Assembly: GCA_007922305.1 (NCBI GenBank)
Contig: ML677358.1
Location: 15,025,564 to 15,089,563 of the forward strand
Origin: Dermatemys mawii
Taxonomy: Eukaryota > Chordata > Testudines > Dermatemydidae
Length of the DNA stretch: 64,000 nucleotides
Reading direction: 5' to 3'
Shown here: one piece after another, positions 10,370-21,419 of the stretch
How positions within the stretch are numbered: position 1 is the first letter of the stretch
How the letters are laid out: the number at the start of each line of letters is the position of its first letter
Program-made: the position numbers and the translations under genes
Notes under the pieces: model-generated
What the model saw: only the letters and a program-made list of their open reading frames with translations
Told to the model about the DNA's origin: nothing
Databases searched by the model: none

Positions 10370-10565
10370 ATGAGACTGTATATCCTTTATCCAATGTAAA
10401 ACTATCCCATCTAATGTGACAGTGGATGCTGTCGTTCCCCATATAAATATCCAGCCTTTTTTTGAGTCGTGCTTAGCTCTTGGCCTCAGAGATGTCTTGG
10501 GAAAGTGAGTTCCGCAAGCTGGTGATGCCACGAGTATAAGAAGTGTGTGGAGATGACCTATTGCT
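10370..10565 (-). mobile_element. Probable old CR1/L3-type LINE fragment
   Basis: The given strand reads ATAAATATCCAGCCTTTTTT, GCTTAGCTCTTGGCCTCAGA and GTGAGTTCCGCAAGCTGGTG. This resembles the reverse complement of CR1-group sequence in amniotes ('...CTCTTGGCCTCAATGA... GAGTTCCACAGG'). It is heavily diverged with no borders visible, so orientation and family are tentative. Confidence 0.4.
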
Positions 10566-13500
10566 CCAAGTACGGTTCCTTTAAGGATGCCAAGTGAGAT
10601 TAGAATTGCCCTGAATTTCAGCACGTTGAGTGAAGTCAGCAGTGAGCGCTTCCCATGATGAGAATGGGTCACCCCTGACACCATCAGATCGGCCCTGCAT
10701 ATCGGTAATTAGGAGTGAACACAATCTTCACCGCTGTAATTCATCTGGAAAGAAGAAAATGCTTTCGAACCCTGGTTTGTCTTTGAAGAAAGGTATCTCC
10801 TATGCTCGGGTCAACGGAGATCACCGCAAAGGTGATCCGAGCAAGGCGGGGTTTCACAAACACCTTTTTGGCTTGCGTCTCCAGTTCCTAATTCCAAGAG
10901 TCAAATCCAGGAATGTGAGATTTGGTAATAGAAGCCGGAGGATTTGCAGCTGGAACAAACCCAAGCATGTAAAGGCTTGTTGCAGGAGCACGAGGCTAGA
11001 AACCCAAGACTACTTCTGGCTTCAGCTTCTACAAGGACTTTAAATCTAGCCTCATCTGCAAGTCCGTACTGTATGCGGCGCTTTGTTTAGAGGTGACAAA
11101 GAAAAATCCACCCCACAAGTATTGCCAGCATCATGTAACAACACTGCACAGTTGATGTTACAAAAGTCTGCAGTTTCCTAAACCTTTTACAGTCAGATGG
11201 GCAATATGTGCTCAATGGGACTGAACAGAAAACAGGCATATTAGATCTGGGTTAAAACAATGCCCAAAATCCCAGGGAAAAGACTGGGGATGTTATACGC
11301 CAAAGCAGCCCATGAGCAACTGGCATGTTGCTGCTCAGATGTCCTTAAAATCGAAGTCTGAAGACTTACAAACGACATTGATTAGCGTGTCTGTTGGAGA
11401 GTGTCACAGAAGACAACACGTTGAGCATGATCGGCAGATGCTGCTTGCTGCAGGGTCATTACAGACAGGCAGCTCCACTGCTAGACTTTCAGCCTCGCCT
11501 ACTTCAAGACAAAGATATGCATGTGTTGTACAAGACATTGTATATCTGAGGATACACCGCTACCGCATGTCATAGAGAATGCCATGATATCGGATGTCCT
11601 CTGAAAAGGCAGAGCTGGAGAAAATGATGCATACCTCTAAGCATAAACCACATTGATCCTCAGGTACTAGGCTCCCAGCTGCCTCCTGGTCAGACATTTG
11701 TGGGATTTTTATAGCCAATGTAGCTAACTTACAAGACCACACACCAATAGAGCTCACAGCAATCAAGTAGAAAGTGACCTTTTCCTCCCTGAGACTAGAT
11801 CTGCACCCTGGGAATGGGCTAGGAGCCCAGCTGATAGGTGGCAGATAAAGAGAATGCATTCAGAGACTGCATGTTTCCCAGTCTCCTGCAAGGAGACACT
11901 CGGGTTTAAAGAGGGAGGGGAGCAATGTCTGCCTGTCTCTCTGGTTCCCTCCATGGAAAGAAGCACCCAGGGAAAGAAATTAATTTCTGGAAGCAGTAGC
12001 CCCTCCAGATGCAGAAACCCAGTAGTAGCAGAGAGCTCGGAGATGGAGGGTGTTCCCAAGGAAGAGATATTGGCTGAGTGAGTAGTTGGTGAAAGGGAAG
12101 AAGGGACATGTACCAGTTTTCTGGGGCAAAGTGGATCCCACGTATTCTACATTTCCTTGTCTTCAGGACAAGTGACCAAAACCACCCTATACTACCGACA
12201 TCCTCATTCCCTCCACTTCACCTCCTCTCCACCTGCAAACTACACACACACTGGAACACAATTTACATCAAAGAATGACTTCTGAATACTAGGCAAGTCC
12301 AATGCAGATGTCTGCAAAAGTTTCCAGCTAAAACTATGTCCCGCAAAAACTCAGCTGCAGCATCTGCTAGGCTAGGCTGGGGATTTTCCATTGCCAGTGG
12401 CAGGAAGCTCTCATCTTCACTGTTTATTCCCTCTTCTTATTAGCCTTTTGTTTATTACCCCTCTTCTCCACCCTCTGTCAGGTAAACGAGAGGAGGGACA
12501 GGGTTGAGTCCTATACTAGCTCTATGTTGTCTGGAGAAGCCCCTTGTTAAGGGGTCATTCTCGGAGGGCCCTTTCTACTCCGTGTAAAGTCTTATAGTGC
12601 TGAGAGAATGACTTAAAGGGGACTGAATTCCTATCCCTCCACAAAACAGCTGTGGTGTGGGTTGCCTCTGCCAGTGTGTGTGTCAACTTCAAATAGAAGG
12701 AACCTCCCTCTAGGACTAAGAGGTGGAGCATAGCCTCTGTGGCCCCTGCAATTCTTGGCTTCTCTGAGACCACCAGGAAAATGACAACTGGGGGGAGGGG
12801 GCCCACTGTCCACTGGGAGCTACGCTGAGACCTGCCCATCTCCGCTCAGGAGGGCACCAGAAAACTTATCAAAAAAAGAGCAAGTAAGAAAATAGTAAGT
12901 GAAAGGAGCAATTGTCTTTCTCGGGCAGAGCTCGTGCACGCTAAGATCTGTGGTGCCCTGTGGTGGACGAGCTTGCTTGAATGTGTTCTCTCCTGCTGCT
13001 ACATCTTGTAGTGTAGGGTTAGAAGCGGAGGGGTTGTTACAGGTGACGGGGTTCTTTGCTGTGGGCAGAGAGTAAATTAACCTTCTTTATAGACAACGCT
13101 ATCGGTAAAGTTGAAGGAATTCAAATGCCAAACGGTTACAAAACCTTTCTGGGCCTAGGCCTGGTGTGCTAGAAAGAAGGGGTTGGGTTGGGATTGGCTA
13201 TACTGGTGCCTCCGCTGGCGTTCCCAGCAGGCAAGGACTGGATGGGCATGGAGACTGAAACACCACCTAGTCTTTGGAGGAAGGGGCTGAGGGGAGGTAA
13301 CCCGGCAGGTTTGTGAGTGTGGTGCAGATGAGGAGAGGTCGCTGCCTGTTTTGTGGGTCAGAAGATGCCTTCAGCCCACAGAGTTCTCAGTCTGATTTGC
13401 ACCGGCACTCACCTGGCAGTGCCAGCCAAAGGCCCAGTATGCCTGGCTCTCTCCCGCTAGCTGCCAGAGCACATGTGCATGCATGGCTGATAAGGTACAG

Positions 13501-13828
13501 CTGGGCTTGTCGGGGAGGGCTGTGTTAATGGGCATTGCCCTCCTGCTGGTGTCTGGATGGTGCCTGAGGGCAGCTATGGGAAGGGTCTTAACCAGAAATG
13601 GGGAAAGGGTGAATTATGAACTGATGTAGGGCAGGGATCGTTAGGGTGGATTCTGTACTCGGGTGGTCATTCCCTCTCTATGTGGGGGCGTTTTGGCATA
13701 GCTGACCCTTGGGACTCAATCTTTCTGATTTGTTTCCAGTGCCACTGTAACAAAAACTCGTATTTGTCCATTGAACAAAAGCATTTTACTAGGGAGGTGA
13801 TAGACCACCAATTTCTGAAGACCTAGAC

Positions 13829-14280
13829 CAGGGATGGGCAAACTTTTTGGCCCAAGGGCCACATCTGGATGGGAAAATTGCATGCAGGGCCATGAATGTA
13901 GGGCTGGGGCAGAGGGTTGGTGTGTGGGAGGGAGTGCGGGTTGTGGGGGGGTGCGGTGTGCAGGAAGGGGCTCAGAGCAGGGGATTGGGGTACAGGAGGG
14001 GTGCGGCGGGGTGTTAGGGCAGGGGGTTGGAGTGAGGGATGCAGGAAGGGGCTCAGGGCAGAGGATCGGGGTTCCACAGTTCCCCATTCCCAACCAATGG
14101 GAGCTTCGGGGCGGTGCCTGCAGGCGAGGGCAGCACATGGAGCCCTCTGTCTCCCCCCACCACGGGGCTGCAGGGACGTGTGCTGGCCACTTCTGGGAGC
14201 GGCGCGAGGGCAGGCAGGGGCCACTGCGCCATGGAGCTGGCAATCCCAGGGGCACATGGGCCATAGTTTGCCCATCCCTG
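13829..14280 (+). mobile_element. Non-autonomous hAT-type DNA transposon, 452 bp, complete
   Basis: The ends are inverted repeats: CAGGGATGGGCAAACTTTTT at the left and GTTTGCCCATCCCTG at the right. They are flanked by a perfect 8-bp target duplication ACCTAGAC at 13821-13828 and 14281-14288. An 8-bp duplication and CAGGG-type ends are hallmarks of hAT elements. The interior is G-rich and partly self-repeating (CAGGAAGGGGCTCAG occurs at both ~13970 and ~14042) with no transposase, so it is non-autonomous. Open frames crossing it on both strands are by-products of its composition. It is antisense or sense-neutral within a FAT2 intron. Confidence 0.9.
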
Positions 14281-16641
14281 ACCTAGACTGTGGTGTTCTC
14301 CAAGTTTAGGAAGTTTTCCTTCTGAGTGTGCTGTTGGTTTATGACTCTGAAACCTTTGTGCCGACTCTCATCTCTTCAGTGTTTGCTAAAATTGCATGAC
14401 TAACAACAATAGACTCTGTGGTTTCCACTTGAAATTACTCATAGCTCTTAAATGAAGAACATAAAGAAAGTAAGACTCCCAGTCATGTCCAGTCACAGAC
14501 ATTTCTGCCTCAGCAAATTCAATCACTCAAAATATCCTCCTGTCTGTGAATGTCAGGTTGATCTCAGAGTAAAAGTGGTAGAATTTGGAAGCCATCATTT
14601 ATAACCTCTTTGAGAGCTTTGCTGGTTCTGGAATTTAAACCCTTCTAGAACTTTCATGGTCTTTCCTCCATTTAGTGAAGAGAGAGGGGCATTTTTTGCC
14701 TTTGAAAAGCATTTAGAATAAAGAGCTAGAATATTGGAAAAACCTCTTCAGAGTGTGTTAAAAGCTCAGGAGGCTTCATGGTGCCAGAAACTTCTCTGAG
14801 CCCTTTCTCCCTCTCTTTAAATTTAAGTAAAGTCACTCATTTGTGGGGAAAAAAAAAATCACTACTGTACTGGTTTTCCAGTGTCCTGAGATGGTCAAGT
14901 AGATCCCCATGTTAAACACACTATAAATCATCACGGATTACAAAGAGCAGCATTCCACCTTCCACCACTTTCCAGCCATCGGTAGCCGCAGGATGAGATA
15001 CAAGAAGATTGTATTTGTAGCCATTTTAATAGGGCAACTAATACGTTCCCTTCCTCAGCATGAAATCAGCATTGTGTTAACAATAAACTGCCTACAGCCC
15101 AGAAATTTAGACAAGATGTGACTTTATCTGGTAACAGCAATCAATGCCTTCTTTTTCATTTCTGTACATACTTGCATGTAAACCTAGGGGGGCATGCCAG
15201 TGTTTCCAGGCAATCGTTTTGGTTTTGGATGACGTACAAGTAAAGGGGAAGAGAAAGGAAGCTAGATTGAGTTTGGAAGCAGATCTTCTTACTGTTCCCA
15301 AGTGTTTAAAGAAGAGTCCTCCTACCAAATGCTAAGGTCACCTCTCATCAGATGCAGACAACCCCTGAGATGGAGAGTACAGAGAGGGGGATAGGAGATG
15401 GCTTATATGTGAGTGACACATTGTTTGTTTGCATAGAGACATTTCCCTTAAAAGTGAGTCGGCTTGTTTGGATTTTAACCTGGTTGTGCTAACATAAAAT
15501 TGGCTACAATTGCTGAATAAGACAGATGGGTGGGAGGACTCCATGATACTATCCAGCATGTTGCCATTTGTGGCCAACATACAGTATCCTCTCACAGGGA
15601 GGACAAAAAGAGTCTCTACTGAAAACCGAAGATTCTCATCACTGAGTATACTATACCCATATCCATACCCATACCCTGCCTCCCCCACATGGTCAACCCT
15701 ATAATATCTCAACATCTGGAGACCGCCAGTCCCCCTTCTTAACAAGCCAGGGAAGGGCTTACTAGAGTCTGATGAGCAACACACATTGCCAAGAGCCAAA
15801 TTAGCAGACTTATCTCTTCAGTACACCCAGCTGCTGTAGCATACTGAGAGCAAGGACGCAAGCATAGTTCAAAATTTTAAGCTGTTGCACTATCCTGGTG
15901 CTGCCATGCCAGACTCATTTAATCAACCCCATCCCATACTCAGAGTCTTTGCCCTCCTTTCCCTAGTTCCCAAGAGCTGATGTGGTGAGAGGCCTGGCAA
16001 AGCTTTCGTTTTCAGACCGGCCCCGTGTCAGACTCTCATCGTTTGCGGAGGCTGTTTACACTAAGCGTCGGTGCACTTTGGAAGGCTCCAACAGATCTAG
16101 CAGTTAATGCTGAGATGAAAGAGGTAATCTGGAGAGATGGCAGAAAAAGGCTGAGTCACTGTTGCACTAATAGCACTGGAGAACCAGAGGAGTCCCCAGG
16201 TAGAGCAGAATTTGCTCGTATTGACCCTGTTGTGTGGTGATCATTCTGTTCTACAACCAAAGAATACTTTTCAAAGGACATTTCCTGCTGGTGCCCATAT
16301 ACTTGCCGCTGGCTTACACTGCTCAGAGGGGCAGCTGATTAAAACATTAAAAACAAATTCTTTGATTCTCTATGATGCTCTCAAAGAGGTAAGAACAATC
16401 TTGTTTCTTTCTGAGAGACACTTGGCTGCAGATTGTCTGTCCCACAAGCTGTCAACAGTCTATCAGCCTCTTAGCAGACATTGTGCCTGGGGATTTGGAT
16501 ATTTGAAAGAGTCACCATTAAACCGACCTACTTCATTAGAGGCCAGCTGTAATTTAGCAGCTGTGCACTCTCCTGCACTGAGTATGTTCTGTGCAACACT
16601 CCACGTGTGCTGTGGAGACACTGAGTCTGTTTAGTCCTTAC

Positions 16642-16956
16642 CTGTGACAGGGTTAATGGTGAAGAACCCTTGAGGGTTTCCATTTAGGATGTGGAAAGTC
16701 AGCTTTCCTGCAGAGCTGCAGTCTGGGTCCCTGGCATCAAGCTGAAGGACAGACATATTCACTGGGGAGTTCTCCATGGCAGAGGCATAAAAGACTGGTC
16801 TCGACATCTGGGGCGGGTTGTCATTGATGTCGGTGACTTCAATATAAACTTCAGTCACAGAGGACAGAGGAATTGAACCTCGGTCAACAGCCAACACTGT
16901 CAGCCAATAGTGAGATGTAGATTCTCGGTCCAGTGGTCCCACGGTCTGAATTGTAC
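16642..16956 (-). CDS. FAT2: FAT2 coding exon, second in window
   Basis: This 315-bp exon is phase 1 at both ends (105 codons counting the split ones, residues about 1086-1190). The acceptor is TTCTCCTAG before GTACAATTC, and the donor is GTCACAG followed by GTAAGG. The joined codon gives [14 protein letters not shown], which restores the cadherin LDRE motif across the splice. Further motifs are [30 protein letters not shown] (calcium-binding linker), [15 protein letters not shown] and FTINPVT at the end. These phrases closely follow mammalian FAT2. No stop or frameshift is present. Confidence 0.95.
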
Positions 16957-17698
16957 CTAGGAGAATTACCAAAAGCTCTTTCAATGGATTCCAAGGACTC
17001 CAAAAAAACATGCACAATTATCCTCTTAAAAACTCTGGGTTGGAATTTGTGTGTGGTCCACTAGCAGTTCTGTGTTACCAGGCAGGAGATCTGACTCTCA
17101 GCACTGAATCTGGTGCATGGGGTAGTACTTATCTCGGAGATGAAGCTTGCACACTTTGGGGTGGTTGGATGGTGGAGGGGGAGAAAATGGGTTGAAATGC
17201 TGCCGCAATAGACCCTAATGGCTCAGTGAATCATGATTTAATACCCTATCAGTCCAGCTGAACAAGGTGCATGCAAACCTCACTTTGCTGTGGGACCTGT
17301 GGTTGGCCCAGGAAGTCCTGAATGTGGGCAATGAAAACCAGGAACGGGGTAGGGAAAATTTGTCTGGGACATACACCAATCCCAAGTATCCCTGTGCAGC
17401 TTCAGGTATTGGGGCTGTTATGGGACTTTGGCTGCTCTTGCAAGGCATCTTCCCCTTGCTGAACTCCTTAGGGAGGCAGGAGGTCCACATATTGGTGAAT
17501 TCCCATTGGGAGCAGCTGCCCCTGCTAGCGGTTGCACACTGAACTTCCGTGCACGAGCAACGGTGATTGGAGCCCATGGACTTTGCAAACGGAATACAGA
17601 AAGATTCTGGTAGGTCAAAATTCAGACCAATCACAGGATATCATTTAAGGCTATCTTCACAGAGCTCCTGACCTACCCTTACACTGGCCCATTGTTAC
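16957..17698 (-). other. FAT2: FAT2 intron, 742 bp
   Basis: This short intron lies between the giant exon and the 315-bp exon, with GT at 17698-17697 (AG|GTAACA) and AG at 16958-16957. No mobile element or other feature was recognised. The open frames of both strands in it show no family resemblance. Confidence 0.85.
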
Positions 17699-20600
17699 CT
17701 GTGTCCTTTTCAATGCGGAAGACAGCCAGGCCGGTGCCCTCTCGGATGAAATATTGGAGTTCTCCATCCTTCCTCTTATCGCCATCCTGAGCTGTTACCG
17801 TCATCACCGATGTGCCCTCGGGGCTGTTCTCCTGCACCCCGCCGCTGAACACAAAGGAGGCAAAGCGAGGAGGGTGTAGGTTCTCGTTGACGTCAAGGAC
17901 ATCAACCACCACGTGGCAGAATGAAGAGCGAGAGACGGGCCTCCCGCCATCGCTGACTTGTATGGTCAGATTGTAAAAGTTCCTCGTCTCATAGTCCAGC
18001 TCTTTCTCCACCCAGAGAGCCCCCGTCAGCCTCTCCATGTGGAATGTCCTCTCCCCGTTGTTGATAAGACTGTATTTTACCTCTCCCCCAGAGCCAGCAT
18101 CAGGATCAAAGGCTTCCAGGAAGAGCAGAATGGACCCCAGGGGCAGGTCCTCAGGGACCTTCACATGGTTCAGGGCTGGGATGCACTGTGGGGAGTTGTC
18201 ATTTACATCTTCCAAAGTCACAACCAGATCAGTGACTGAAAACAGCTGGTGGTCCATTCGAGGCTGGTCCCTGGCTTCTATTTTTAGCACACAGCGAGGC
18301 CACAATTCTCGGTCCAGGGGGCCAGTCACCGTCACCTCCCCGGTGACACTGTTAATGGCAAATTTATCAGTGGGGGCTAGGAGGGAATATTTTACCTTCC
18401 CATTGTCATCCGTATCAGCATCTTCTGCTTTCACCTGTGCTATAGTTGTCCCTGTTGTTACATCTTCTGGTATCACCACCCCATATGCACCTGGTGGGAA
18501 TTTAGGAGCATTGTCGTTGGCATCCAACACGTTCACCGCCAAGAGTTTCCATGATGACCTCTGAGGAGTGCCAAGGTCATACACAGTAATGTTAAGGATG
18601 TAGAAGCTGGTTTGTTCATGGTCTAAAGGGGAGAGAACTTGAAGAAGACCCGTTTCTATGTCAATTGTAAAGCAGCTGTCTTCATTTCCATCAGTAATCA
18701 CATAGACCAGTTTGCCGCTAAAGCCAGTGTCAGGGTCGACAGCTGCCAGGTCAGCAACGGTTGAGTTGACTGGAGCAGTCTCCATTAGATCGATAGACCT
18801 TGGAAAGTGGTCATCAAACTGAGGCGCATGATGATTCACGTGATACAGGTTCCCAGAGGTTTCCTCCTCCAAGCCTTGGTCCTGAGACAGAGACTCAATG
18901 GAGTGGATTATATTTTCCGTCAGCTGCTGCAGCACCCCCGTCTCCTCGCACTGCATGTGGACTGGGAAGCCTGGGCTGACCACAGTGATGTTAACACATG
19001 TAGGTGAAGCATAGTTCTCTCCATCTGTTGCAGTTATTTTCAGAGAATAGAGGGATGACTGCCCAGCAGGAAGATCTCTGAGAGAGGTTCTAAGAGAAAT
19101 GACTCCAGAGACGGGGTTCAAGTCAAAATGCTTTTGCTCATTGCCGGACGTGATTTGGTATCTTACGTGCTGCAGTTCATCTACATCAATGGCAGATACA
19201 GTGACCACGGGGTGCCCGATAGATAAGTCCCATGGGATGCTTCCATTGCAGTTTGCCTTCTCGAACACTGGGGCATTGTCATTCAGGTTGCTCAGAATGA
19301 GGGAAACGTAAACCTCCGTCTCATGGCGGAAGGGGGATCCCCAATCTGATGCCCACACACGCAGATGGTACCATCTCTGCATCAGTTCATAGTCCATTGG
19401 CTTGGAGGTGGAGATGATGCCTGAGTATGGGTCAATGACAAATGGAACTGGTTTCTTGTTGGCTATGGTGTAGGTGACAAAGCCATTCTCCCCATGGTCC
19501 TGGTCTATAGCCATCACCGTTAAAACACTGGTGCCAGGCAGGATGTTTTCGTCAAAGGTGCCATGGTAGGAAGACTGAGTAAAAGTTGGAGCGTGGTTGT
19601 TGCAATCAATGATATCAATGGCAACAGTGGTGTAGGCTTGACCGTTGGCCGTCGTAACTTCAAGTTCAAAGTGGGACTGGTCTTGGAAGTCCATCATTCT
19701 GACTGTAGTTATCAGCCCAGTCTGAGGGTTGATTTTAAACCCTGTGCTGTCGGGAGTAGGTCTCAAAATATACTTCAGATTTGGAAAGACTGGAGTGATT
19801 TTAGCCATAGCAACCTGGCTCCCAGGTGGGGAAAATTCACTGAGCTGGACTCTGTACACTTCCTGCTGAAATCTGGCAGAGACATACGTGGAAGGAGGTA
19901 TGTGGAGAACTCTAATCTGTGAGCACAGAGGTGGTTTGCTCTTGTCCTTGGCCTGCAGACTTAGATTGAAACCAGAGGGGTTAGCCAACCAGTTGATCTC
20001 TTTGGTTGACACAATTATGAACTCATTGCTCCCAACAAAGGATCTGATGGCTTTGAAATGCCTTTCTGGATCTCCGGCCACAATATCCACTGAATCGATC
20101 CCGGATTCTGAGCCACTACCTTCTACATACAATGTAGCATAGAGGAGGTTCTCAACAGAGTTGGATGGTGTCAATGTCACTGACACAATAGCTGGGGGCT
20201 TCCTGGCAGATGGCTCCACTTGGACCACCAGACTAGCTAGGTTTCCAAATCCATTGCCCTCGGAGATTTTTCGCATTCGGTCCACAGCCAGGACCTGCAG
20301 CTGGTGTTTCCCTCGGTATGTACTATTCAGCCTCCTGGCCGTCATCACTGCTCCACTGGTGGGGTGCACCATAAACAAATGTGAGCGGGTGTGGAGGGCG
20401 TAATAGAACTCCGCATTCTGACCCACGTCCGCATCCGTGGCGCTGACCACGCTGATGGCTGTTTTCGGAGGTGTGTCTTCTCCAATGGTGACTTTGTACG
20501 AGGGGGGTGAAAAGAGAGGTTTCAAGTCATTCCTGTCCAGAATGTGAATCAGCACTTTGGCCCACGCTTCATAGGCAAAGGCTTTCTCTGTTGCTTGAAT

Positions 20601-20984
20601 TATCAACATGTAATTATCTTTGACCTCCCTGTTTAAAAGGGCCGTGTTCCCGCTCCTCATTCTGATCCTCAAGAAGCAGAAATCCCCAACCGTGTGCTCC
20701 TCAGTTTTAAAGAGACCGTCGCTGTCCCCGGAAGCTATTCTGTACCTGACGTCCCACTCTGTGTCCCGCACATAAATGCCCATTTTGACATAGCTCTCTA
20801 CGTAGGTCTTAGGGGCAGAATTCTCATAGATTGTGGCGTTATAAAAGGGATGGGTAAAATGGAACGGGGAGGAGTTGCCTTTCTCAGAGCACCCCACGCA
20901 GGCCAGACAATGCATCAGAAAACAAGCACAGCTCAGGACATGCTTCTTTTCCATGGTGTGTGAGGCGGGGTGTCTCCTTGGGCC
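17699..20984 (-). CDS. FAT2: FAT2 first coding exon (giant exon; signal peptide and cadherin repeats 1-9)
   Basis: The exon is 3,286 bp: 30 bp of 5' UTR (20984-20955) and 1,085 codons plus one base from ATG at 20954. The acceptor is CCTCCCTTCAG before GGCCCAAGG; the start lies in CACACCATGG, a strong Kozak context; the donor is GACACAG followed by GTAACA. FAT2 is a giant single-pass atypical cadherin of epithelial cells and cerebellar granule cells that acts in cell migration and adhesion. Residues 1-22 look like a signal peptide ([17 protein letters not shown]). Cadherin repeats follow at roughly 34-148, 149-255, 363-457, 458-563, 564-660, 712-818, 819-923, 924-1030 and 1030 on; 256-360 is a degenerate module without the usual calcium motifs. 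Linkers include LNDNAPVF (~557), DANDNAPKF (~811), DVNDNSPQC (~916) and the atypical DCNNHAPTF (~450). The opening [23 protein letters not shown] is diagnostic for FAT proteins, and the sequence throughout fits FAT2. Confidence 0.97.
20955..20984 (-). promoter_or_regulatory. FAT2: FAT2 5' UTR segment and acceptor of the first coding exon
   Basis: Thirty untranslated bases lie between a good acceptor (polypyrimidine then CAG ending at 20985) and the ATG at 20954. This implies at least one upstream noncoding exon, as in mammalian FAT2. That exon and the promoter are not identified here. Confidence 0.75.
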
Positions 20985-21167
20985 CTGAAGGGAGGCAAAG
21001 AACGAACAGTTAGTGAGTTAGCTAACATGGACGGGGAGGTGGTTATATTAAATCTAGCATGTTACAGCACGAGAGAAGAAGCAAGGATGTGACTGAACTA
21101 CGCATTATGCTCACATCCAGCCAGACCTGATTTAAAGACCCATTATCACTCTCTAGGAAATGTTACA
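20985..21167 (-). other. FAT2 first-intron or 5'-flank sequence
   Basis: Sequence immediately upstream of the FAT2 coding start; the first 12 bases are the acceptor polypyrimidine. Nothing else was recognised before the CR1 fragment that follows. Confidence 0.6.
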
Positions 21168-21398
21168 CACTAGGAACATAGGAATTACCAGACTGGATCA
21201 GAACCATGCCCTATCTAGTCCAGTGTCCGATCTCGGACAGAGGCCAGCACCAGGTGCCTCAAGGAAACCCCACCGTGGGGAGATGTGGGACAATCTGCCC
21301 TAATCTCATCCTAATCCCTAGTAGCTAGAGATTGCATTAAACCCTGGTGCATGAGGTTTTCTGTGCCTTCCAAAACTCTCTTTTAGCAATAGCTATTA
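21168..21398 (-). mobile_element. CR1-type LINE fragment
   Basis: The given strand has TAGGAACATAGGAATTACCA, GACTGGATCAGAACCATG, CTATCTAGTCCAGTGTCCGA, CAGAGGCCAGCACCAGGTGC, which is the reverse complement of a widespread sauropsid CR1 3' region. It is moderately diverged and carries no open frame. Confidence 0.7.
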
Positions 21399-21402
21399 TA
21401 AC

Positions 21403-21417
21403 TTAGGGTTAGGGTTA
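21403..21417 (+). repeat. Short telomere-like repeat (TTAGGG)2TTA
   Basis: The sequence TTAGGGTTAGGGTTA lies between the CR1 piece and the start of the PLE coding remnant. At two and a half units it may be chance. Confidence 0.6.
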
Positions 21418-21419
21418 TA

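Larger units (their letters stand above)
5535..16641 (-). other. FAT2: FAT2 intron, 11.1 kb
   Basis: This is the long intron between the 315-bp and 62-bp exons, with GT at 16641-16640 and AG at 5536-5535. It contains CR1 pieces, a PLE-derived foldback with a hammerhead-like motif, a probable LTR-like repeat, a 452-bp hAT-type element and two pyrimidine-rich tracts, listed separately. Stretches 7270-8820, 10700-13800 and 14300-16600 show no recognisable gene or element. A CCATAC-type hexamer run lies near 15655-15680. Confidence 0.8.

Noticed and set aside
10181..10684. 167-codon minus-strand frame in the large FAT2 intron
   Set aside because: It overlaps a degraded CR1-like LINE segment and has no recognisable family.
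13716..14309. Several 130-180-codon open frames on both strands
   Set aside because: They lie almost entirely within the G-rich hAT-type element at 13829-14280 and reflect its low-complexity composition.
16005..16025. Reverse-strand CTGAAAACGAAAGC as a third hammerhead
   Set aside because: There is no room for stem II between CTGA and GAAA and no CUGANGA box, so the match is chance.
17958..20963. Plus-strand frames opposite the giant FAT2 exon
   Set aside because: They are shadows of the coding strand; none has independent support.
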